64,000 bases of DNA, from the NCBI RefSeq assembly GCF_900411395.1, contig NZ_OXCQ01000001.1, forward strand, positions 316,106 to 380,105, written 5' to 3'. Origin of the DNA: Streptococcus sp. 596553. Its GTDB lineage: Bacteria; Bacillota; Bacilli; Lactobacillales; Streptococcaceae. Of the stretch, positions 49,536 through 60,299 are shown piece after piece (position 1 is the first letter of the stretch; the number at the start of each line of letters is the position of its first letter). Position numbers and translations under genes: made by a program. The notes beneath the pieces are model-generated. The model was given only the letters and a program-made list of their open reading frames with translations. It was not told where the DNA came from and did not search any database.

Positions 49536-50396
49536 ATGATAACATTAAAATCAGCTCGTGAAATCGAAGCTATGGATAAGGCCGGTGATTTTCTAGCAAG
49601 TATTCATATCGGCTTACGTGATTTGATTAAGCCTGGCGTAGATATGTGGGAAGTTGAAGAGTATGTCCGCCGTCGTTGTAAGGAAGAAAATTTCCTTCCG
49701 CTTCAGATTGGGGTTGACGGTGCAATGATGGACTATCCTTATGCTACCTGTTGCTCTCTTAACGATGAAGTAGCTCACGCTTTCCCTCGTCACTATATCT
49801 TGAAAGATGGTGATTTGCTCAAAGTTGATATGGTTTTGGGAGGCCCAATTGCTAAATCTGATTTTAATGTCTCAAAATTAAACTTCAACAATGTTGAGCA
49901 AATGAAAAAATACACTCAGAGCTATTCTGGTGGTCTGGCAGACTCTTGTTGGGCTTATGCTGTAGGTACACCGTCCGAAGAAGTCAAAAATTTGATGGAT
50001 GTAACCAAAGAAGCTATGTACAAGGGGATTGAGCAAGCTGTTGTTGGAAACCGTATCGGTGATATTGGAGCGGCTATTCAAGAATATGCTGAAAGTCGTG
50101 GTTACGGTGTAGTGCGTGATTTGGTTGGTCATGGTGTTGGCCCAACTATGCACGAAGAACCAATGGTTCCTAACTATGGTATTGCAGGTCGAGGACTCCG
50201 TCTTCGTGAAGGAATGGTCTTGACTATTGAACCAATGATCAATACAGGTGACTGGGAAATTGATACAGATATGAAGACCGGCTGGGCGCATAAGACCATT
50301 GACGGTGGACTATCTTGTCAATATGAACACCAATTTGTCATTACGAAAGATGGTCCTGTTATCTTGACTAGTCAAGGTGAAGAAGGAACTTATTAA
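49536..50396 (+). CDS. map: Methionine aminopeptidase, type I
   Basis: This enzyme removes initiator Met from nascent proteins; it is a dimetal enzyme with the pita-bread fold. Length is 286 aa. Metal ligands lie around KVDMVLGG (Asp), GHGVGPTMHEEP (His, near 205) and TIEPMI (Glu). A ~40-residue insertion between the first metal-ligand region and the AVGTP segment is seen, as in other streptococcal MetAPs. Confidence 0.95.
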   Translation: MITLKSAREIEAMDKAGDFLASIHIGLRDLIKPGVDMWEVEEYVRRRCKEENFLPLQIGVDGAMMDYPYATCCSLNDEVAHAFPRHYILKDGDLLKVDMVLGGPIAKSDFNVSKLNFNNVEQMKKYTQSYSGGLADSCWAYAVGTPSEEVKNLMDVTKEAMYKGIEQAVVGNRIGDIGAAIQEYAESRGYGVVRDLVGHGVGPTMHEEPMVPNYGIAGRGLRLREGMVLTIEPMINTGDWEIDTDMKTGWAHKTIDGGLSCQYEHQFVITKDGPVILTSQGEEGTY

Positions 50397-50411
50397 TAAA
50401 AAGTGAAAAGA

Positions 50412-50455
50412 CTACTGGAAGTTTATTTTGATAAAAAATCCAGTAGATCTTTTTA
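50412..50455 (+). terminator. Rho-independent terminator after map
   Basis: An 8-bp stem ctactgga/tccagtag with a 19-nt A/T-rich loop, followed by atcttttt. Confidence 0.75.
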
Positions 50456-50860
50456 TAATAAAACGTATTGTATCAAGCTTTTAATGCCTGGTATAATGCG
50501 TTTTTCTGATTTTAAGATTTTCTTCAACTTTGTTTGTAACGACATTATAACAGAGGATCTAGGATTCAGGGCTCTCCTCCTATATACTATTAGTAAAGCA
50601 AAACTAGGGGAGAATATTTTAGTGTCGCAATCTATTGTTTCTGTAGAGGTTCCACAATATTGTCGTTTTGATTCTAAAAAGAGCAATGAAATTCTGTTTA
50701 ACGTTCGTATTGCCAATCTTAAATTTACCTTTTTCATATTGAAGTATTGAGCTAGTTTATGAAAAAATTGAATGAAAGAGTTGAGTGTTTTAGAAACCTA
50801 CAGTGTAGTATTCTAGTTTCAATCCACTATATTTTGCTACTCCCCGTAAAGTTTCTATTT
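50456..50860. other. Non-coding relic region between map and pcrA
   Basis: No supported gene. The inverted repeat aaaacgtatt...ataatgcgttttt (50461-50505) resembles the hairpin at 62455-62503. Open frames on both strands here lack RBS and recognisable domains. The segment is probably the decayed end of an insertion sequence. A pcrA -10 (TATAAT, near 50875) lies to the right. Confidence 0.4.
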
Positions 50861-50913
50861 TCCCTGAATTCTGATATAATAGAAATATTGACTTCAAGAG
50901 TAAGGAAGAGAAG

Positions 50914-53205
50914 ATGAACGCATTATTGAATGGAATGAATGACCGTCAGGCTGAGGCGGTGCAAACGACAGAAGGTCCCTTGTTGATTATGGCGGGGGCT
51001 GGCTCTGGAAAGACCCGAGTTTTGACCCACCGTATTGCTTATCTGATTGATGAAAAGCTGATCAATCCGTGGAATATCTTGGCCATTACCTTTACTAATA
51101 AGGCTGCGCGTGAGATGAAAGAGCGTGCTTATAACCTTAATCCAGCCACTCAGGACTGTCTGATTGCGACCTTCCACTCCATGTGTGTGCGTATTTTGCG
51201 TCGCGATGCGGATCATATTGGCTACAACCGCAATTTTACTATTGTAGATCCAGGGGAGCAGCGAACTCTCATGAAACGCATTCTCAAGCAGTTGAACTTG
51301 GATCCTAAAAAATGGAATGAACGAACTATTTTGGGGACCATTTCCAATGCTAAGAATGATTTGATTGATGATGTTGCCTATACTGCTCAAGCTGGCGATA
51401 TGTATACGCAAATCGTGTCCCAGTGTTACACTGCTTATCAAAAAGAGCTTCGTCAGTCGGAGTCGGTTGACTTTGATGATTTGATTATGCTGACCCTGCG
51501 TCTCTTTGATCAAAATCCTGATGTTTTGACTTACTATCAACAGAAATTCCAATACATCCACGTTGATGAGTACCAAGATACCAACCATGCCCAGTACCAA
51601 CTAGTCAAACTCTTAGCGTCTCGCTTTAAAAATATCTGTGTGGTTGGGGATGCGGATCAGTCTATCTACGGCTGGCGTGGTGCTGATATGCAGAACATCT
51701 TGGATTTTGAAAAGGATTATCCTCAAGCCAAGGTAGTTTTGTTGGAGGAGAATTATCGTTCCACCAAAACCATTCTCCAAGCGGCCAACGAGGTCATTAA
51801 AAACAATAAAAACCGTCGTCCTAAGAATCTCTGGACTCAAAATGCTGATGGGGAGCAAATCGTTTACTATCGTGCCAATGATGAACTAGATGAGGCTGTA
51901 TTTGTAGCCAAAACCATCGATGAACTTGGTCGGAGTCAAAACTTCCTTCACAAGGATTTTGCAGTTCTCTATCGGACTAATGCGCAGTCCCGTACTATTG
52001 AGGAAGCCCTGCTCAAGTCCAATATTCCTTATACCATGGTCGGAGGAACCAAGTTCTACAGCCGTAAGGAAATCCGAGATATTATCGCTTACCTCAACCT
52101 CATTGCTAATTTGAGTGATAATATTAGTTTTGAGCGTATTATCAACGAACCGAAACGTGGAATTGGTCCAGGTACAGTTGAGAAAATCCGTGACTTTGCC
52201 AATATGCAAGACATGTCTATGCTAGATGCTTCAGCCAATATTATGTTGTCTGGTATCAAGGGTAAAGCAGCCCAGTCAATTTGGGATTTTGCAAATATGA
52301 TTTTGGATTTGCGGGATCAACTGGACCAGTTAAGCATTACTGAGTTGGTTGAGGCAGTTCTAGAAAAAACAGGGTACGTTGATATCCTTAATGCTCAAGC
52401 AACCTTAGAAAGCAAGGCTCGAGTTGAAAATATCGAAGAGTTTCTTTCTGTGACGAAAAACTTTGATGACACCTCTGATGGGTCAGAAGAGGAAACTGGT
52501 CTGGACAAGCTGAGTCGTTTCTTAAATGATTTAGCCTTGATTGCGGATACAGATTCAGGTAGTCAGGAGACATCAGAAGTGACCCTGATGACCCTGCATG
52601 CTGCCAAAGGTCTCGAGTTTCCAGTTGTCTTTTTGATTGGGATGGAAGAAAATGTCTTCCCACTTAGTCGTGCAGCTGAAGATCAAGATGAATTGGAAGA
52701 AGAGCGCCGTCTAGCCTATGTAGGTATCACGCGTGCAGAGAAAATCCTCTATCTGACAAATGCCAACTCGCGCCTGCTTTTTGGTCGTACCAACTACAAC
52801 CGTCCCACTCGTTTTATTAACGAAATCAGCTCGGACTTACTTGAGTATCAAGGTCTGGCTCGTCCAGCAAATACAAGCTTTAAGGCATCATATAGCAGTG
52901 GTGGTCTTGCCTTCGGTCATGGTATGAGTTTGGCTCAGGCTCTTCAAGACCGTAAACGCAGTGCAGCACCAAAAACTATCCAGTCAAGCGGTCTTCCATT
53001 TGGTCAATTTACAGCTGGAGCAAAATCAGCTTCTAGCGAGACGAATTGGTCCATTGGTGACATTGCCCTCCACAAGAAATGGGGAGAGGGAACTGTTCTG
53101 GAAGTTTCAGGTAGTGGTGCTACGCAGGAATTGAAAATCAATTTCCCGGAAGTAGGTTTGAAAAAACTTTTAGCCAGTGTGGCTCCAATTGAGAAAAAAA
53201 TCTAA
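50914..53205 (+). CDS. pcrA: ATP-dependent DNA helicase PcrA (UvrD family)
   Basis: This superfamily 1A 3'-5' helicase is used in repair and rolling-circle replication and for stripping RecA. Length is 763 aa. Motif Q/I is [11 protein letters not shown] (near 27), motif II DEYQDTN (near 223), motif [16 protein letters not shown] (near 248), motif [12 protein letters not shown] (near 566) and motif [10 protein letters not shown]. The C-terminal ~70 residues form the RNA-polymerase-binding Tudor-like tail ([15 protein letters not shown]). Confidence 0.96.
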   Translation: MNALLNGMNDRQAEAVQTTEGPLLIMAGAGSGKTRVLTHRIAYLIDEKLINPWNILAITFTNKAAREMKERAYNLNPATQDCLIATFHSMCVRILRRDADHIGYNRNFTIVDPGEQRTLMKRILKQLNLDPKKWNERTILGTISNAKNDLIDDVAYTAQAGDMYTQIVSQCYTAYQKELRQSESVDFDDLIMLTLRLFDQNPDVLTYYQQKFQYIHVDEYQDTNHAQYQLVKLLASRFKNICVVGDADQSIYGWRGADMQNILDFEKDYPQAKVVLLEENYRSTKTILQAANEVIKNNKNRRPKNLWTQNADGEQIVYYRANDELDEAVFVAKTIDELGRSQNFLHKDFAVLYRTNAQSRTIEEALLKSNIPYTMVGGTKFYSRKEIRDIIAYLNLIANLSDNISFERIINEPKRGIGPGTVEKIRDFANMQDMSMLDASANIMLSGIKGKAAQSIWDFANMILDLRDQLDQLSITELVEAVLEKTGYVDILNAQATLESKARVENIEEFLSVTKNFDDTSDGSEEETGLDKLSRFLNDLALIADTDSGSQETSEVTLMTLHAAKGLEFPVVFLIGMEENVFPLSRAAEDQDELEEERRLAYVGITRAEKILYLTNANSRLLFGRTNYNRPTRFINEISSDLLEYQGLARPANTSFKASYSSGGLAFGHGMSLAQALQDRKRSAAPKTIQSSGLPFGQFTAGAKSASSETNWSIGDIALHKKWGEGTVLEVSGSGATQELKINFPEVGLKKLLASVAPIEKKI

Positions 53206-53247
53206 TTTTCCATCCTTCTCACGAATAATAAAGTGAGGAGGATTTTT

Positions 53248-53928
53248 ATGTATAGTATTTCATTCCAAGAAGATTCACTATTACCAAGAGAAAGACTGGC
53301 CAAGGAAGGAGTTGAAGCGCTCAGTAATCAAGAGTTGCTAGCTATTTTACTCAGGACAGGAACACGTCAAGCTAGCGTTTTTGAAATTGCCCAGAAAGTT
53401 TTGAGCAACCTTTCAAGCCTAACGGATTTAAAAAAAATGACTCTGCAGGAATTGCAGAGTCTGTCTGGTATCGGTCGTGTTAAGGCTATAGAACTACAAG
53501 CTATGATTGAACTGGGTCATCGTATTCACAAACACGAGACTCTTGAGATGGAAAGTATTCTCAGCAGTCAAAAGTTGGCCAAGAAGATGCAGCAGGAATT
53601 GGGGGATAAAAAACAAGAGCACCTGGTGGCGCTCTATCTCAATACTCAAAATCAAATCATTCATCAACAGACCATTTTTATTGGTTCTGCAACTCGTAGT
53701 ATCGCTGAGCCGCGAGAGATTCTTCACTATGCTATCAAGCATATGGCGACTTCTCTCATCTTGGTTCACAATCATCCTTCGGGAGCGGTAGCGCCTAGCC
53801 GAAATGATGATCAGGTTACTAAACTTGTCAAAGAAGCCTGCGACCTGATGGGGATTGTCCTCTTGGACCATTTGATTGTCTCACATTCTAGTTACTTTAG
53901 TTACCGTGAAAAGACAGATTTAATCTAA
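53248..53928 (+). CDS. radC: RadC-like JAB-domain protein
   Basis: This 226-aa protein has an N-terminal helix-hairpin-helix part ([12 protein letters not shown]) and a C-terminal JAB/MPN+ metallo-domain with HNHPSG (near 178) and the downstream acidic ligand in the D-H-L-I motif. Despite the name, a DNA-repair role is not supported in pneumococcus. The start is ATG 53248 with gaggagg; the GTG at 53233 lies ahead of the RBS. Its last four bases overlap the end of the convergent amidotransferase gene. Confidence 0.9.
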   Translation: MYSISFQEDSLLPRERLAKEGVEALSNQELLAILLRTGTRQASVFEIAQKVLSNLSSLTDLKKMTLQELQSLSGIGRVKAIELQAMIELGHRIHKHETLEMESILSSQKLAKKMQQELGDKKQEHLVALYLNTQNQIIHQQTIFIGSATRSIAEPREILHYAIKHMATSLILVHNHPSGAVAPSRNDDQVTKLVKEACDLMGIVLLDHLIVSHSSYFSYREKTDLI

Positions 53929-54614
53929 AGTTCATTAACAACATAGTCAAAGAGATTTTTATCTTTGGGACGATTTTCAAAAAGAAACTCTGGATGCCAT
54001 TGGACACCGAGAAAGGCAACATCATCCGTACTCATGACAGCCTCAATGATACCATCTTTAGGATCATAAGCCGCAATCTTTAAGTTAGGTGCTAAATCCT
54101 TAATACTCTGATGGTGGAAGGAGTTGATATGGGAGATTTCTCCATAGATTTCTCGTAGAACGGTATTTGGTTCTGTCACTAAGCGTTGGGTTGTGTACTC
54201 TGCGGAACAATCCTGCCAGTGATCTTCGATATCTTGATACAAAGTTCCACCCATGGCAACGTTAAAAAGCTGAGTCCCACGACAGACAGAAAAAATTGGC
54301 TTTTTCTGTTTAATCGCTTCCTTGATGAGGGCCAGTTCGAAGATATCTCTTTGAAGGTGGTAGTCATCGCTATCAATGGTTTTCGGTTCGCCATAGAATT
54401 TTGGATCAACATTTTGCCCACCTGTTAAGATGAGCTTGTCAACCATACTGATATAGTGGCAGGCCATTTCTTGATCACCAATCGGTAGGATGATGGGAAT
54501 CCCTCCAGCGTCTTTAACGCCTTCAACAAAGCCTTTTGCTGCGTAGCTCATCATGATGTCATCATCAGGATGAGTTTTTTCGTTTCCTGTAATCCCTATA
54601 ACTGGTTTTTTCAT
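53925..54614 (-). CDS. Class I glutamine amidotransferase-like hydrolase (peptidase C26, PuuD-like)
   Basis: This 229-aa protein has the catalytic triad of gamma-glutamyl hydrolases: Cys in [10 protein letters not shown] (near 107), His in GVQWHPEF and a nearby Glu. It resembles gamma-glutamyl-GABA hydrolase, but no polyamine-degradation genes are near, so the substrate is open. It lies 17 bp downstream of rex and is probably co-transcribed with it. Confidence 0.85.
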   Translation of the reverse strand: MKKPVIGITGNEKTHPDDDIMMSYAAKGFVEGVKDAGGIPIILPIGDQEMACHYISMVDKLILTGGQNVDPKFYGEPKTIDSDDYHLQRDIFELALIKEAIKQKKPIFSVCRGTQLFNVAMGGTLYQDIEDHWQDCSAEYTTQRLVTEPNTVLREIYGEISHINSFHHQSIKDLAPNLKIAAYDPKDGIIEAVMSTDDVAFLGVQWHPEFLFENRPKDKNLFDYVVNEL

Positions 54615-54631
54615 AAAATGATTTTCGCTTT

Positions 54632-55273
54632 CTAATCCTCTTTTCGCATGAAATAGAGGAGAGTTTGGAGTTCACTTGTCAAATCGACATACTGAACGAC
54701 CACGTCTTTTGGTAAATGCAGATGGACTGGTGAAAAACTAAGAATTCCTTTCACGCCAGCATCCACCAAGAGATTAGCAACCTCTTGCGACTTGACGCTG
54801 GGAACTGTCAGGATAGCAGTCTTCACATCAGCATCCTTGATTTTATCCTTGATTTGAGAAATTCCGTAAATGGGAATTCCATCAGGAGTTTGGCTACCGA
54901 CTTCAGGATGGTCATCTAGGTCAAAGGCCATGATAATCTTCATCTTGTTACGTTCGTGGAAGCGGTATTGGAGAAGAGCATGGCCCATATTTCCAATACC
55001 AACCAGCATGACATTGGTGATGGAGTTATCATTGAGCAAATCGGCAAAAAATGTCATTAGTTTTTTGACATCATAGCCAAAACCACGACGACCAAGTTCA
55101 CCAAAATAGGAAAAATCACGACGTACGGTCGCTGAATCAATCCCAATGGTCTCTGCAATTTGCTTAGAGTTGGCACGTTCAATCTTTTCTGCATGAAATC
55201 TCTTAAAAATTCGATAGTAGAGGGAGAGTCTTTTTGCTGTAGCTTTTGGAATAGCAAACTGTTTATCTTTCAC
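54632..55273 (-). CDS. rex: Redox-sensing repressor Rex
   Basis: This 213-aa repressor senses NADH/NAD+. The N-terminal winged helix ([14 protein letters not shown] ... [19 protein letters not shown], about 9-58) is followed by a Rossmann domain with GIGNMGHAL (near 91). In streptococci Rex controls fermentation genes. A near-consensus Rex site at 55313-55330 suggests autoregulation. Confidence 0.95.
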   Translation of the reverse strand: MKDKQFAIPKATAKRLSLYYRIFKRFHAEKIERANSKQIAETIGIDSATVRRDFSYFGELGRRGFGYDVKKLMTFFADLLNDNSITNVMLVGIGNMGHALLQYRFHERNKMKIIMAFDLDDHPEVGSQTPDGIPIYGISQIKDKIKDADVKTAILTVPSVKSQEVANLLVDAGVKGILSFSPVHLHLPKDVVVQYVDLTSELQTLLYFMRKED

Positions 55274-55312
55274 AAAATCACAACCTTTCTATTCTTCTAT
55301 TTTATAGAAACA

Positions 55313-55330
55313 TTGTGAAAAAATCAACAA
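55313..55330 (-). promoter_or_regulatory. Possible Rex operator upstream of rex
   Basis: ttgtgaaaaaatcaacaa matches TTGTGAA-N4-TTCACAA at 16 of 18 positions. It lies close to a likely minus-strand -10 region near 55301-55308. Confidence 0.4.
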
Positions 55331-55338
55331 AAACAAGA

Positions 55339-55362
55339 AAAAACTAAGAAAAATCTTAGTTT
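55339..55362 (-). terminator. Terminator of the prs-to-DUF4649 unit
   Basis: On the minus strand a 9-bp stem (aaactaaga/tcttagttt) overlaps the stop codon of the small gene and runs into TTTTTC. Confidence 0.8.
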
Positions 55363-55571
55363 TGATGTAAAAAATCTGCATGTGATAGAAAACGGTAGAG
55401 ATCTCCGACCAGACCCTGATAAACTTCCTGGCCCTTAAAAGTCAAAGAAGTCACATAAAGTGTATCTGGTAGAGTCACACATCCTGACAAAGCTAGCATG
55501 AGAGCCTCATAATCTTCATACTTGAGTGTACGCTCTACATGATAGCTGTCCTTATAGGTCAGTTCAAACAT
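55356..55571 (-). CDS. Small conserved streptococcal protein (DUF4649-like)
   Basis: This 71-aa soluble protein begins MFELTYKDSYHVERTLKYED. The start is ATG 55571, chosen because a start further back (55607) would overlap the upstream gene. The family is found next to cysteine desulfurase genes in streptococci; its function is unknown. Confidence 0.75.
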   Translation of the reverse strand: MFELTYKDSYHVERTLKYEDYEALMLALSGCVTLPDTLYVTSLTFKGQEVYQGLVGDLYRFLSHADFLHQN

Positions 55572-55578
55572 TTTGGCT

Positions 55579-55926
55579 CTATCTTTCCGATTTTGTAAAG
55601 ACACCACGTTCTACTAAGCTATCCATGAGGAAATAGAATTTTTCCTGATGAATGTGGTGATCTTCTGATTTGAAAATATCAACTAGACGAAGGCCAAACT
55701 TGTCAGTGATATTGATTTTAGCACCTGTAAGTTCCTTGTTAATGATGATTTTGAGTTGGAAGCCTTCACCGCTGTTTGGCACTTTTTCAAGTAGGCGAGT
55801 CAATTCATAGTTACCAACCTTAGTCTCAAAAAAGGTGTTGTCCTTAAGGGTGAATTTTTTAACAGAAGGGCTAAGAGTGTAGTCGTAACGACAATTTTTT
55901 AACAGAATGGTTTTTTCAAATGCCAT
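55579..55926 (-). CDS. DUF1831 protein
   Basis: This 115-aa protein begins MAFEKTILLKNCRYDYTLSP and matches the DUF1831 family of lactic acid bacteria, which regularly follows a cysteine desulfurase gene. The fold and role are not known to me; a link to sulfur or Fe-S handling is inferred only from that association. It starts 4 bp after the desulfurase stop. Confidence 0.82.
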   Translation of the reverse strand: MAFEKTILLKNCRYDYTLSPSVKKFTLKDNTFFETKVGNYELTRLLEKVPNSGEGFQLKIIINKELTGAKINITDKFGLRLVDIFKSEDHHIHQEKFYFLMDSLVERGVFTKSER

Positions 55927-55930
55927 ATGG

Positions 55931-57046
55931 CTAACCTCCGATAATTTCTTTTAAGGTTTTTGCGAGGGTATGTAGGTCTTCAACAGTATTTTCTGACGAC
56001 AAACTGATGCGAACGGATTCTTTCAAGCGTTCTGAATTTGCCCCGTACATGGCTTCGAGAACATGGCTGGATTGTACAATGCCCGCAGTACAGGCTGAAC
56101 CAGTAGAGATAGAAATTCCAGCCAAATCTAGACGAAGGAGTAAGAGGTCATTTTTCTGGCCAGGAAATCCAATATTGAGAACATAAGGAAGATGATGTTG
56201 TCCTCTATTCAGGTAATACTGAATTCCCTCTAGCTCTGCCAGAAAGGCAGTCTCTAGATTTTGTACATGTTGAAAATGTTCTTCTTGTTTTTCGAGGTCT
56301 TCTTTTAGGGCTGCAACCATACCCACGATGGCAGCTAGATTTTCAGTCCCTGCACGTTTTTTCTGTTCTTGGTCTCCGCCATGTAGATAAGAATCAAAGT
56401 CCATGCTAGATGCGTAGAGAAAGCCGATTCCCTTAGGGCCATGGAACTTGTGGGCAGAAGCAGTGAGAAAATCAATGCCCAATTCTTCTGGATGTATAGG
56501 GATTTTACCAATAACCTGAACTGCATCAACATGATAGGCAGCAGGGTGTTGCTTGAGTATTTGGCCAATTTCAGCAATGGGAAGTAGGTTTCCTGTCTCA
56601 TTATTAGCAAACATGGTAGAAACCAAAATCGTATCGTCACGTAAGGCCTCTTGAATTTGCTGGGCAGTGATTTCCTGATTTTCTGGCTGGATAATGGTTG
56701 CTTCAAACCCAAAGTGCTGAACCAAGTAATCAATGGTTTCAAGGACAGCATGGTGCTCAATGGCAGTTGTGATGATATGTTTTCCTTGTTCTTGGTGACG
56801 AAGGCAGTAGCCAATGATAGCAGTATTGTTGCCTTCAGTCCCACCAGAAGTGAAAAAGATATGTTGAGGTTTTGTCCCCAGTAACTGAGCTAGTTCCTGA
56901 CGGGCTTCTCGCAAGAGTTTGCCAGCTTGACGACCATGTCCATGAATACTAGAAGGGTTTCCGTAGGTTTCTTGCATCACCTTGGTCATAGCTGAAATAG
57001 CAACTGCTGACATAGGAGTTGTTGCAGCATTGTCCAAATAAATCAA
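55931..57046 (-). CDS. Cysteine desulfurase (NifS/IscS-like)
   Basis: This 371-aa class V aminotransferase-fold enzyme moves sulfur from cysteine to acceptors for tRNA thiolation or Fe-S assembly. The PLP Lys is in SAHKFHGPKGIGF (near 200). The mobile catalytic Cys is in SACTAG (near 320). The N-terminal YLDNAATTPM is typical. It lies 9 bp after prs, in one operon with the two small genes downstream. Confidence 0.93.
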   Translation of the reverse strand: MIYLDNAATTPMSAVAISAMTKVMQETYGNPSSIHGHGRQAGKLLREARQELAQLLGTKPQHIFFTSGGTEGNNTAIIGYCLRHQEQGKHIITTAIEHHAVLETIDYLVQHFGFEATIIQPENQEITAQQIQEALRDDTILVSTMFANNETGNLLPIAEIGQILKQHPAAYHVDAVQVIGKIPIHPEELGIDFLTASAHKFHGPKGIGFLYASSMDFDSYLHGGDQEQKKRAGTENLAAIVGMVAALKEDLEKQEEHFQHVQNLETAFLAELEGIQYYLNRGQHHLPYVLNIGFPGQKNDLLLLRLDLAGISISTGSACTAGIVQSSHVLEAMYGANSERLKESVRISLSSENTVEDLHTLAKTLKEIIGG

Positions 57047-57055
57047 AGGATCACC

Positions 57056-58015
57056 TTATTTCTTTTTGTTGTAGGCAAAGAGTGGGCTGACTGGTTTTCT
57101 TTCGTGGATACGGACGATAGCATCACCAATTAACTCACTAGCAGTGATGTAGCATACGTTTTTAGGAGTTTTTTCTTTTGTTGCTACTGAATCAGTCACA
57201 AGAATTTCTTTAATCTTAGTATTGTCAAGAAGTTCAGCAGCTCCTTCGACGAAGAGACCGTGGCTAGAAACAGCATAAATTTCTGTAGCCCCTTCACGTT
57301 CAACGATTTTAGCAGCTTCAGAGAAGGTACGTCCAGTATTTAAAATATCATCAATCAAGATAGCTTTTTTACCTTCAACATCACCAATGATATAACCTTC
57401 GTTGCGAGTTGCATCGTCTTGAGGGTAGTCGATAATGGCGATAGGAGCATCAAGATATTCAGCCAAGCTACGCGCACGTTTGACACCTGAATTTTTAGGG
57501 CTAACGACAACAACATCTGAACCTAGTAGTCCCTTATCGCAGTAATGTTTTGCAAATAGGGGAACAGTGAAAAGATTATCCACTGGAATATCAAAGAAAC
57601 CTTGGACCTGAACGGCATGCAAATCAAGAGTCAGGATACGATCAACCCCAGCCTTAACCAGCATATTGGCAACTAGTTTTGCTGTAAGTGGCTCACGAGG
57701 ACAAGCAATGCGGTCTTGACGTGCATAGCCAAAATACGGAAGGACAACGTTGATACTGTGGGCACTTGCACGCACACAAGCGTCGACCATGATTAACAAT
57801 TCCATTAGGTGGTTGTTGACAGGGAAACTTGTTGATTGGATGATGTAAACATCATAACCACGGACACTTTCTTCAATATTCACTTGGATTTCTCCGTCTG
57901 AAAATTGACGTGATGATAGTTTTCCAAGTGGGACACCAACAGCTTGAGCAATTTTCTGTGCAATCTCTTGGTTAGAGTTGAGTGCGAAAAGTTTCATGTT
58001 TTTTCTATCTGACAT
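57056..58015 (-). CDS. prs: Ribose-phosphate pyrophosphokinase
   Basis: This enzyme makes PRPP from ribose 5-phosphate and ATP for nucleotides, His, Trp and NAD. Length is 319 aa. The motifs GYARQDR (near 100), [11 protein letters not shown] (near 135) and the PRPP loop [10 protein letters not shown] (about 222-231) are visible. An extended -10 (TGgTAAAAT, minus strand, 58103-58111) gives a leader of ~80 nt with a perfect 9-bp hairpin. Confidence 0.95.
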   Translation of the reverse strand: MSDRKNMKLFALNSNQEIAQKIAQAVGVPLGKLSSRQFSDGEIQVNIEESVRGYDVYIIQSTSFPVNNHLMELLIMVDACVRASAHSINVVLPYFGYARQDRIACPREPLTAKLVANMLVKAGVDRILTLDLHAVQVQGFFDIPVDNLFTVPLFAKHYCDKGLLGSDVVVVSPKNSGVKRARSLAEYLDAPIAIIDYPQDDATRNEGYIIGDVEGKKAILIDDILNTGRTFSEAAKIVEREGATEIYAVSSHGLFVEGAAELLDNTKIKEILVTDSVATKEKTPKNVCYITASELIGDAIVRIHERKPVSPLFAYNKKK

Positions 58016-58127
58016 TATAGACCGTCCTCTGTAAACTTTATAAATCCTAGTGATATTTGCCTTACCTATATGAACTAGGATTCGTGTATTTTTATCTTTT
58101 CTATTTTACCAAAAAATGGAGATTATT

Positions 58128-58697
58128 TCAGCTATTTTTCATACTTTTGACAAATCGAACCAATTTTGAAGGAGCTTTTTGATAAGAAATCTGATTTTCC
58201 TCTAAAAATTGTTGGAAATCCTGTTTGCCTTGCTCATGATTTTCCACTTCAAGCTCCAATTCGTAATCTGTCATATCAAAGTATTGACTCTCATCTAGCG
58301 CCATGAGGCCAATAGATGTTTGCATTTCATAGCGAAGCGTTGTTAGACAACCAAGAATCTGCCATTCACTAGTTTTAATACCATGTTTCGCCAATTCATC
58401 CAGTACTAGCCCTTGAGGAAGTTCTTTCTTGCTCAGATAGTTTTCAGCATCTTTTAGCTGCAATTTTTGGTTGTACTCCATGTTTCCGACACTCTGTGGG
58501 ACTTTGAGTGTCAATTCTGCCCAGTTTTCAAAAGTGCGAATGCGCATAGCAACTTTCTTTTCTCGCAGTTCAAAATCAGGCGTGTCCATGTAGTAATTTT
58601 TTTGAAGAACAGGAGTGACGTCTGTGAACTGGTCTTTTAGACGATTGTATTCATCTTTTTTCAAGAGTGTTTTCAATTCAATTTCTAAATGTTTCAT
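58128..58697 (-). CDS. CYTH-domain protein (triphosphate tunnel family)
   Basis: The 189-aa protein has the N-terminal ExExK signature (LEIELKTLL) and alternating charged strands (MRIRTFENWAELTLK, LELEVENHE) of the CYTH/TTM fold. It probably hydrolyses inorganic or nucleoside triphosphates. It is divergent from relQ, and the pairing with a (p)ppGpp synthetase is common in Firmicutes. Its substrate is not established. Confidence 0.88.
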   Translation of the reverse strand: MKHLEIELKTLLKKDEYNRLKDQFTDVTPVLQKNYYMDTPDFELREKKVAMRIRTFENWAELTLKVPQSVGNMEYNQKLQLKDAENYLSKKELPQGLVLDELAKHGIKTSEWQILGCLTTLRYEMQTSIGLMALDESQYFDMTDYELELEVENHEQGKQDFQQFLEENQISYQKAPSKLVRFVKSMKNS

Positions 58698-58825
58698 TTT
58701 TCTTACCTTTTCTTTATCGTTGAAAGCGGATTTATGGTATAATAAGCATTGTATTTATTGTATATGAATCTGGAGAAAAAATCAAAGATATTTTTGACGG
58801 ATAATATGAGAACAAGGGAGAATAT

Positions 58826-59497
58826 ATGACCTTAGAATGGGAAGAATTTCTAGATCCTTACATTCAAGCTGTTGGTGAGTTAAAGATTAAACTTCGTGGT
58901 ATTCGCAAGCAATATCGTAAGCAAAATAAGCATTCTCCGATTGAGTTTGTGACGGGTCGGGTCAAGCCAATTGAGAGCATCAAAGAAAAAATGGCTCGTC
59001 GTGGCATTACTTATGCGACCTTAGAGCACGATTTGCAGGATATTGCTGGCTTACGTGTGATGGTTCAGTTTGTAGATGACGTCAAGGAAGTAGTGGAGAT
59101 TTTGCATAAGCGTCAGGATATGCGAATCATACAGGAGCGAGATTACATTACTCATCGAAAGGCTTCAGGCTACCGTTCCTATCATGTGGTAGTAGAATAT
59201 ACGGTTGATACCATCAATGGAGCCAAGACCATTTTGGCAGAAATTCAAATTCGTACCTTGGCCATGAATTTCTGGGCAACGATAGAACATTCTCTCAACT
59301 ACAAGTACCAAGGGGATTTCCCAGATGAGATTAAGAAGCGACTGGAAATTACAGCTAGAATCGCCCATCAGTTGGATGAAGAAATGGGTGAAATTCGTGA
59401 TGATATCCAGGAAGCCCAGGCTCTTTTTGATCCCTTGAGTAGAAAATTAAATGACGGTGTAGGAAACAGTGACGATACAGATGAAGAATACAGGTAA
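58826..59497 (+). CDS. relQ: Small alarmone synthetase RelQ
   Basis: This 223-aa single-domain GTP pyrophosphokinase makes (p)ppGpp without a hydrolase domain. Catalytic-site motifs include [14 protein letters not shown] (about 44-57), [14 protein letters not shown] near 72, [15 protein letters not shown] near 112 and [17 protein letters not shown] (about 139-155). TATAAT at 58738-58743 is its likely -10. Its 3' end overlaps nadK by 17 bp. Confidence 0.95.
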   Translation: MTLEWEEFLDPYIQAVGELKIKLRGIRKQYRKQNKHSPIEFVTGRVKPIESIKEKMARRGITYATLEHDLQDIAGLRVMVQFVDDVKEVVEILHKRQDMRIIQERDYITHRKASGYRSYHVVVEYTVDTINGAKTILAEIQIRTLAMNFWATIEHSLNYKYQGDFPDEIKKRLEITARIAHQLDEEMGEIRDDIQEAQALFDPLSRKLNDGVGNSDDTDEEYR

Positions 59498-60299
59498 ACG
59501 AATTGATCTGATAGCCAATAGAAAACCGCAGAGTCAAAGGGTTTTGTATGAATTGCGAGATCGTTTGAAGAGAAATCAGTTTATACTCAATGATAGCAGT
59601 CCGGACATTGTCATTTCCATTGGTGGAGATGGCATGCTCTTGTCGGCCTTTCATAAGTACGAAGACCAACTTGATAAGGTACGCTTTATCGGTCTTCATA
59701 CAGGACATCTGGGCTTTTATACCGATTATCGTGATTTTGAGTTGGATAAGTTAATGACCAATTTGCAGCTAGATACCGGAGCAAGGGTTTCTTACCCTGT
59801 TCTAAATGTGAAGGTTTTTCTTGGAAATGGAGAGGTCAAGATTTTTCGTGCCCTCAATGAAGCCAGCATCCGCAGGTCTGATCGAACCATGGTGGCAGAT
59901 ATTGTCATCAATGGTGTTCCCTTTGAACGTTTTCGTGGAGACGGGCTAACAGTTTCAACGCCGACTGGTAGTACGGCTTATAACAAGTCTCTTGGCGGTG
60001 CAGTGTTACATCCTACCATTGAAGCTTTGCAATTAACGGAAATTGCCAGCCTCAATAATCGTGTCTATCGAACGCTGGGCTCTTCCATTATTGTGCCTAA
60101 GAAGGATAAGATTGAACTCATTCCAACAAGAAATGATTACCATACTATTTCGGTTGACAATAGTGTCTATTCTTTTCGTAGTATCGAGCGAATCGAGTAT
60201 CAAATTGACCATCATAAGATTCACTTTGTCGCTACACCTAGCCACACCAGTTTCTGGAACCGCGTTAAGGATGCCTTTATCGGCGAGGTGGACGAATGA
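59481..60299 (+). CDS. nadK: NAD kinase
   Basis: This enzyme phosphorylates NAD to NADP. Length is 272 aa. The [10 protein letters not shown] motif (near 46) and [16 protein letters not shown] (about 160-175) are diagnostic. ATG 59481 is chosen; the GTG at 59469 is further inside relQ and gives no added homology. The stop overlaps rluD by four bases, so relQ-nadK-rluD are translationally coupled. Confidence 0.95.
   Translation: MKNTGKRIDLIANRKPQSQRVLYELRDRLKRNQFILNDSSPDIVISIGGDGMLLSAFHKYEDQLDKVRFIGLHTGHLGFYTDYRDFELDKLMTNLQLDTGARVSYPVLNVKVFLGNGEVKIFRALNEASIRRSDRTMVADIVINGVPFERFRGDGLTVSTPTGSTAYNKSLGGAVLHPTIEALQLTEIASLNNRVYRTLGSSIIVPKKDKIELIPTRNDYHTISVDNSVYSFRSIERIEYQIDHHKIHFVATPSHTSFWNRVKDAFIGEVDE

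Noticed and set aside
50403..50750. 115-codon plus-strand and 94-codon minus-strand frames between map and pcrA
   Set aside because: They overlap each other and the map terminator, lack RBS and family features, and fit decayed insertion-sequence DNA better.
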